From Bordetella parapertussis (GTDB taxonomy: Bacteria; Pseudomonadota; Gammaproteobacteria; Burkholderiales; Burkholderiaceae_B), in assembly GCA_945883615.1 (NCBI GenBank), contig CAMCYB010000015.1, positions 1 to 36,758 on the forward strand: a stretch of 36,758 nt of DNA, given 5' to 3'. Position numbers and translations under genes: made by a program. The notes under the pieces were generated by a model that worked only from the letters and a program-made list of their open reading frames with translations, was not told the DNA's origin and ran no database searches. Below, in pieces: positions 34,639 to 36,758 of this stretch. Numbering within the stretch: position 1 is the stretch's first letter; every line of letters begins with the position of its first letter.

Positions 34639-35004
34639 ATGATTAAACAACTCGTCATAACAGCCAGCGCAGCCGTGGGCTTATCATTGGGTGGTGTGAG
34701 TGTGGCAGCAGATATAGCCGCTGGTAAAGCCGCTTATGAGCGCCTCAATTGTACTTCTTGCCATGGTGCCGATGCTGCAAAAGCCATTTCACCCACCTAC
34801 CCAATTTTGGCGGGGCAGCATGCTGACTATTTAAAACACGCATTAACAGCCTATAAACGGGGTGCACAAGGTGCGCCAGCTACGGCTAATGTGCGAAAAA
34901 ATGCCATCATGGGCGCATTTGCTTCGCAGATGACCAAACAAGACATAGTCAATGTATCGGCGTGGTTGGCAGAGCAACCCAGTACCCTATCTGTTAAAAA
35001 GTAG
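34639..35004 (+). CDS. Small c-type cytochrome (class I, single haem)
   Basis: A 121-residue exported protein with a signal peptide (KQLVITASAAVGLSLGGVSV, AADIAAG) and a haem site CTSCH in LNCTSCHGADAAK (about residues 36-40). The axial Met is probably in GAFASQMTKQDI. The start is taken at ATG 34639; an in-frame GTG at 34627 overlaps the stop of the first cytochrome. The two proteins share the pattern C-x-x-C-H then GQ-Y-L (AGQSQEYL / AGQHADYL) and a final helix, so they are tandem paralogues that may act as one electron carrier pair. The end overlaps the convergent DUF1841 gene by 11 bp. Confidence 0.88.
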   Translation: MIKQLVITASAAVGLSLGGVSVAADIAAGKAAYERLNCTSCHGADAAKAISPTYPILAGQHADYLKHALTAYKRGAQGAPATANVRKNAIMGAFASQMTKQDIVNVSAWLAEQPSTLSVKK

Positions 35005-35422
35005 TCGCCCGCCGCTGTATCAGTGCGAGGTAGCTTTCATTATTAAGCGGTTTGCCGAGTCGCTGAGCTTCCCAAACAATTTCCCCAAGGCATTCCATAA
35101 GCTCATGGAATGCCTTGTGTTCATCTGTGCGGCTTGCAAGGCTTTCATAAGCGGCCCGAATGCCAGGTGGCTGATCAATTGAGACTTGTTCTGCTAGGGC
35201 TAAATGCATTGACAGATGCAAAAAGGGGTTAGTACGACCCTGCTCGACTGAATAATCAGTTTCAAGTGCTTCTGCATGGCTCAGTTCGTCGTGGTATTCA
35301 GGGTGCAGTAAAACAATATCGCACGCCATGGCTTCAAGCGGAGTTAAAACAGCTTGATGTCGATGTTTGTGCCAAGTATCAATAAAGAAACTGCGAACTT
35401 GGTCTCGTGTTGGGTTAAACAA
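34994..35422 (-). CDS. DUF1841 family protein
   Basis: A 142-residue protein from a TTG at 35422 (read as MFNPTRDQ), which matches the start and length usual for DUF1841. Conserved segments: FNPTRDQVRSFFIDTWHKHR, LTPLEAMACDIVLLHPEYH, GRTNPFLHLSMHLALAEQVS, IDQPPGIRAAYESL, and HELMECLGEIVWEAQR. Function is unknown; it lacks signal or membrane segments. A longer in-frame opening to 35497 exists, but a good promoter lies inside that extension, supporting the short form. The gene contains a 12-bp-stem hairpin in its coding region and overlaps the second cytochrome gene tail to tail. Confidence 0.85.
   Translation of the reverse strand: MFNPTRDQVRSFFIDTWHKHRHQAVLTPLEAMACDIVLLHPEYHDELSHAEALETDYSVEQGRTNPFLHLSMHLALAEQVSIDQPPGIRAAYESLASRTDEHKAFHELMECLGEIVWEAQRLGKPLNNESYLALIQRRATTF
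35087..35116. repeat. Perfect 12-bp inverted repeat within the DUF1841 coding region
   Basis: AAGGCATTCCAT (35087-35098), loop AAGCTC, ATGGAATGCCTT (35105-35116). It encodes the conserved KAFHELMECLG part of DUF1841 and lies 83 bp downstream of the convergent cytochrome stop. It could halt or stabilise the cytochrome transcript; no T-run follows. Confidence 0.85.
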
Positions 35423-35441
35423 GGCGTGTATCTCGTCGAAT

Positions 35442-35470
35442 TTTATAGTGTGCAAATTTATGATGTACAA
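35442..35470 (-). promoter_or_regulatory. Sigma-70 promoter of the DUF1841 gene
   Basis: On the minus strand, -35 TTGTAC (35470-35465), a 17-bp spacer and -10 TATAAA (35447-35442). A start near 35435 leaves a leader of about 13 bases before the TTG at 35422, with GAGAT as ribosome site. Confidence 0.65.
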
Positions 35471-35672
35471 ATGATACCTATAAGTGTAACTTTTCACCTA
35501 CAAAGACTTACTTTTTTAGAATTCGCCAAGTGGGCTAGATTAATTGAGTCAATAGAAAGTCAATCAAATGAGTGTCAGCAGGCCCGTTCGATTTAATACC
35601 TGTTTCGTCATGAATTAAGAGCTATGCTAGGCAAAGTGATAAAATAAAATAGAATTTACTACCGGAGACAAC

Positions 35673-36758
35673 ATGTCATACCAGCATATCAAGTTGCCAA
35701 TTGGCGGCCAAAAAATTACAGTTAATGCAGATTGCTCAATCAATGTGCCACACGAGCCCATCATTCCCTTTATTGAAGGCGATGGCACGGGTGCAGACAT
35801 CACGCCGGTCATGATGAAGGTTGTTGATGCTGCCGTGGCTAAGGCTTATGATGGCAAACGCAAAATTCACTGGATGGAAATTTATGCGGGTGAAAAATCA
35901 ACCCGTATTTATGGCCCTGATGTTTGGTTACCTGAAGAAACGCTTGATGCGATCAAAGACTATGTGGTGTCTATCAAAGGCCCACTCACAACCCCAGTGG
36001 GTGGTGGCATTCGGTCGTTAAACGTGGCGTTGCGCCAGCAGCTAGATTTATACGTATGTTTGCGCCCCGTGCGTTATTTTGCAGGTGTGCCGTCACCTTT
36101 GCGTGAACCTGAAAAAACCAATATGGTTATCTTCCGCGAAAACTCTGAAGATATTTACGCTGGTATTGAATTTGCAGCTGAATCAGAGCAAGCCAAAATG
36201 CTGATCGAATTTTTACAAACGAAGTTAGGCGTTACAAAAATTAGATTCCCTAACACCTCAGGTATTGGCGTTAAGCCCGTATCACGAGAAGGCACCGAGC
36301 GCTTAGTGCGTAAAGCATTGCAATATGTCATTGATAACGATCGTAGTTCGTTGACTATTGTGCATAAAGGCAACATCATGAAATTCACAGAGGGTGGTTT
36401 CCGTGATTGGGCTTATGCCTTGGCGCAAAAAGAGTTTGGCGCTGAGTTAATTGATGGTGGCCCATGGTGCAAATTTAAAAACCCTAAAACGGGTCATGAA
36501 ATTATTGTTAAAGACTCTATTGCAGACGCATTTTTACAGCAAATTTTGTTACGCCCGGCTGAATACGATGTCATCGCGACATTGAACCTCAACGGTGATT
36601 ATGTTTCTGACGCCTTGGCGGCTCAAGTCGGTGGTATAGGTATTGCACCAGGCGCTAACCTTTCAGACACCATCGCGATGTTTGAAGCGACCCACGGTAC
36701 GGCGCCTAAGTATGCTGGCAAAGACTATGTAAACCCCGGTTCAGAAATCTTGTCTGCT
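35673..36758 (+). CDS. icd: Isocitrate dehydrogenase, NADP-dependent (3' truncated by window edge)
   Basis: The first 362 residues of an enzyme oxidising isocitrate to 2-oxoglutarate in the citric acid cycle; about 55 residues are expected beyond the window. The ATG has GGAGA five bases upstream. Motifs: [19 protein letters not shown] (about residues 28-46), [20 protein letters not shown] (about 100-119, with the regulatory Ser in GGIRSLN), [50 protein letters not shown], and [20 protein letters not shown]. The [19 protein letters not shown] region, with Lys and Tyr, fits NADP specificity (E. coli-type). The promoter is unclear, though an AT-rich TAAAATAAAATAG lies just upstream. Confidence 0.96.
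   Translation, partial: MSYQHIKLPIGGQKITVNADCSINVPHEPIIPFIEGDGTGADITPVMMKVVDAAVAKAYDGKRKIHWMEIYAGEKSTRIYGPDVWLPEETLDAIKDYVVSIKGPLTTPVGGGIRSLNVALRQQLDLYVCLRPVRYFAGVPSPLREPEKTNMVIFRENSEDIYAGIEFAAESEQAKMLIEFLQTKLGVTKIRFPNTSGIGVKPVSREGTERLVRKALQYVIDNDRSSLTIVHKGNIMKFTEGGFRDWAYALAQKEFGAELIDGGPWCKFKNPKTGHEIIVKDSIADAFLQQILLRPAEYDVIATLNLNGDYVSDALAAQVGGIGIAPGANLSDTIAMFEATHGTAPKYAGKDYVNPGSEILSA

Noticed and set aside
35423..35497. N-terminal extension of the DUF1841 gene
   Set aside because: The 25 residues are unlike the family, and a TTGTAC-N17-TATAAA promoter lies inside them.

Overview
The window looks like chromosomal DNA of a betaproteobacterium of the order Burkholderiales (Alcaligenaceae-like gene content) with moderate GC. 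The signs are the fur / bamE(omlA) / dapB block, the nadK-recN pair diverging from hrcA-hemH-grpE-dnaK-dnaJ, a phasin (polyhydroxyalkanoate storage), the aat-bpt pair next to pyrD, and a DUF1841 gene. The taxonomic call is inference from gene order and protein character, without a database search. Most genes are housekeeping genes. No prophage, insertion sequence, CRISPR array or plasmid gene is visible.

Layout. 1-5 kb: 3' part of an RhlE-type DEAD-box helicase, a thioredoxin-fold protein (-), an EI24 membrane protein, a CinA/MoaB-type molybdopterin-binding protein, an IclR regulator and a phasin whose promoter is bracketed by 17-bp inverted repeats. 5-10.5 kb (all -): pyrD, bpt and aat (both N-degron aminoacyl transferases), a Nudix hydrolase, a conserved unknown protein and an MFS transporter. 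10.5-15 kb: an AAA/DUF4143 ATPase with a perfect 32-bp palindrome at its promoter, fur (-), bamE and dapB (+) separated by a long TTGAAC hexamer array, and murB (-). 15-20 kb: tRNA-Gly and tRNA-Cys, a GDT1/TMEM165-type Mn2+/Ca2+ transporter, a DUF1275 pseudogene, a fused pabB-pabC gene, an outer-membrane beta-barrel protein, and hipB next to a collapsed hipA remnant. 20-29 kb: recN and nadK (-), then hrcA, hemH, grpE, dnaK, dnaJ (+), with sigma-32-type promoters before grpE and dnaK. 29-36.8 kb: a periplasmic M16 protease, a CoxE-like VWA protein and MoxR ATPase pair (-), two small cytochromes c (+), a DUF1841 gene (-) and the 5' part of icd.

How the genes work together. HrcA, GrpE, DnaK and DnaJ form the heat-shock regulator and chaperone machine. 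Bpt and Aat feed substrates to ClpS/ClpAP. Fur controls iron, BamE assembles outer-membrane proteins, and DapB and MurB serve cell-wall synthesis.

The most unusual material is non-coding: (i) the 32-bp palindrome and extra TAAAAGYCG half-sites at the DUF4143 ATPase, whose predicted transcript starts at or near its ATG; (ii) the paired operator-like repeats around the phasin promoter; (iii) several short tandem arrays with unrelated units (6, 10 and 13 bp) placed in or at the edge of gaps between genes; (iv) two decaying genes, hipA and a DUF1275 gene. No wholly new multi-gene system is evident. The DUF4143/palindrome module is the best candidate for an under-described one.
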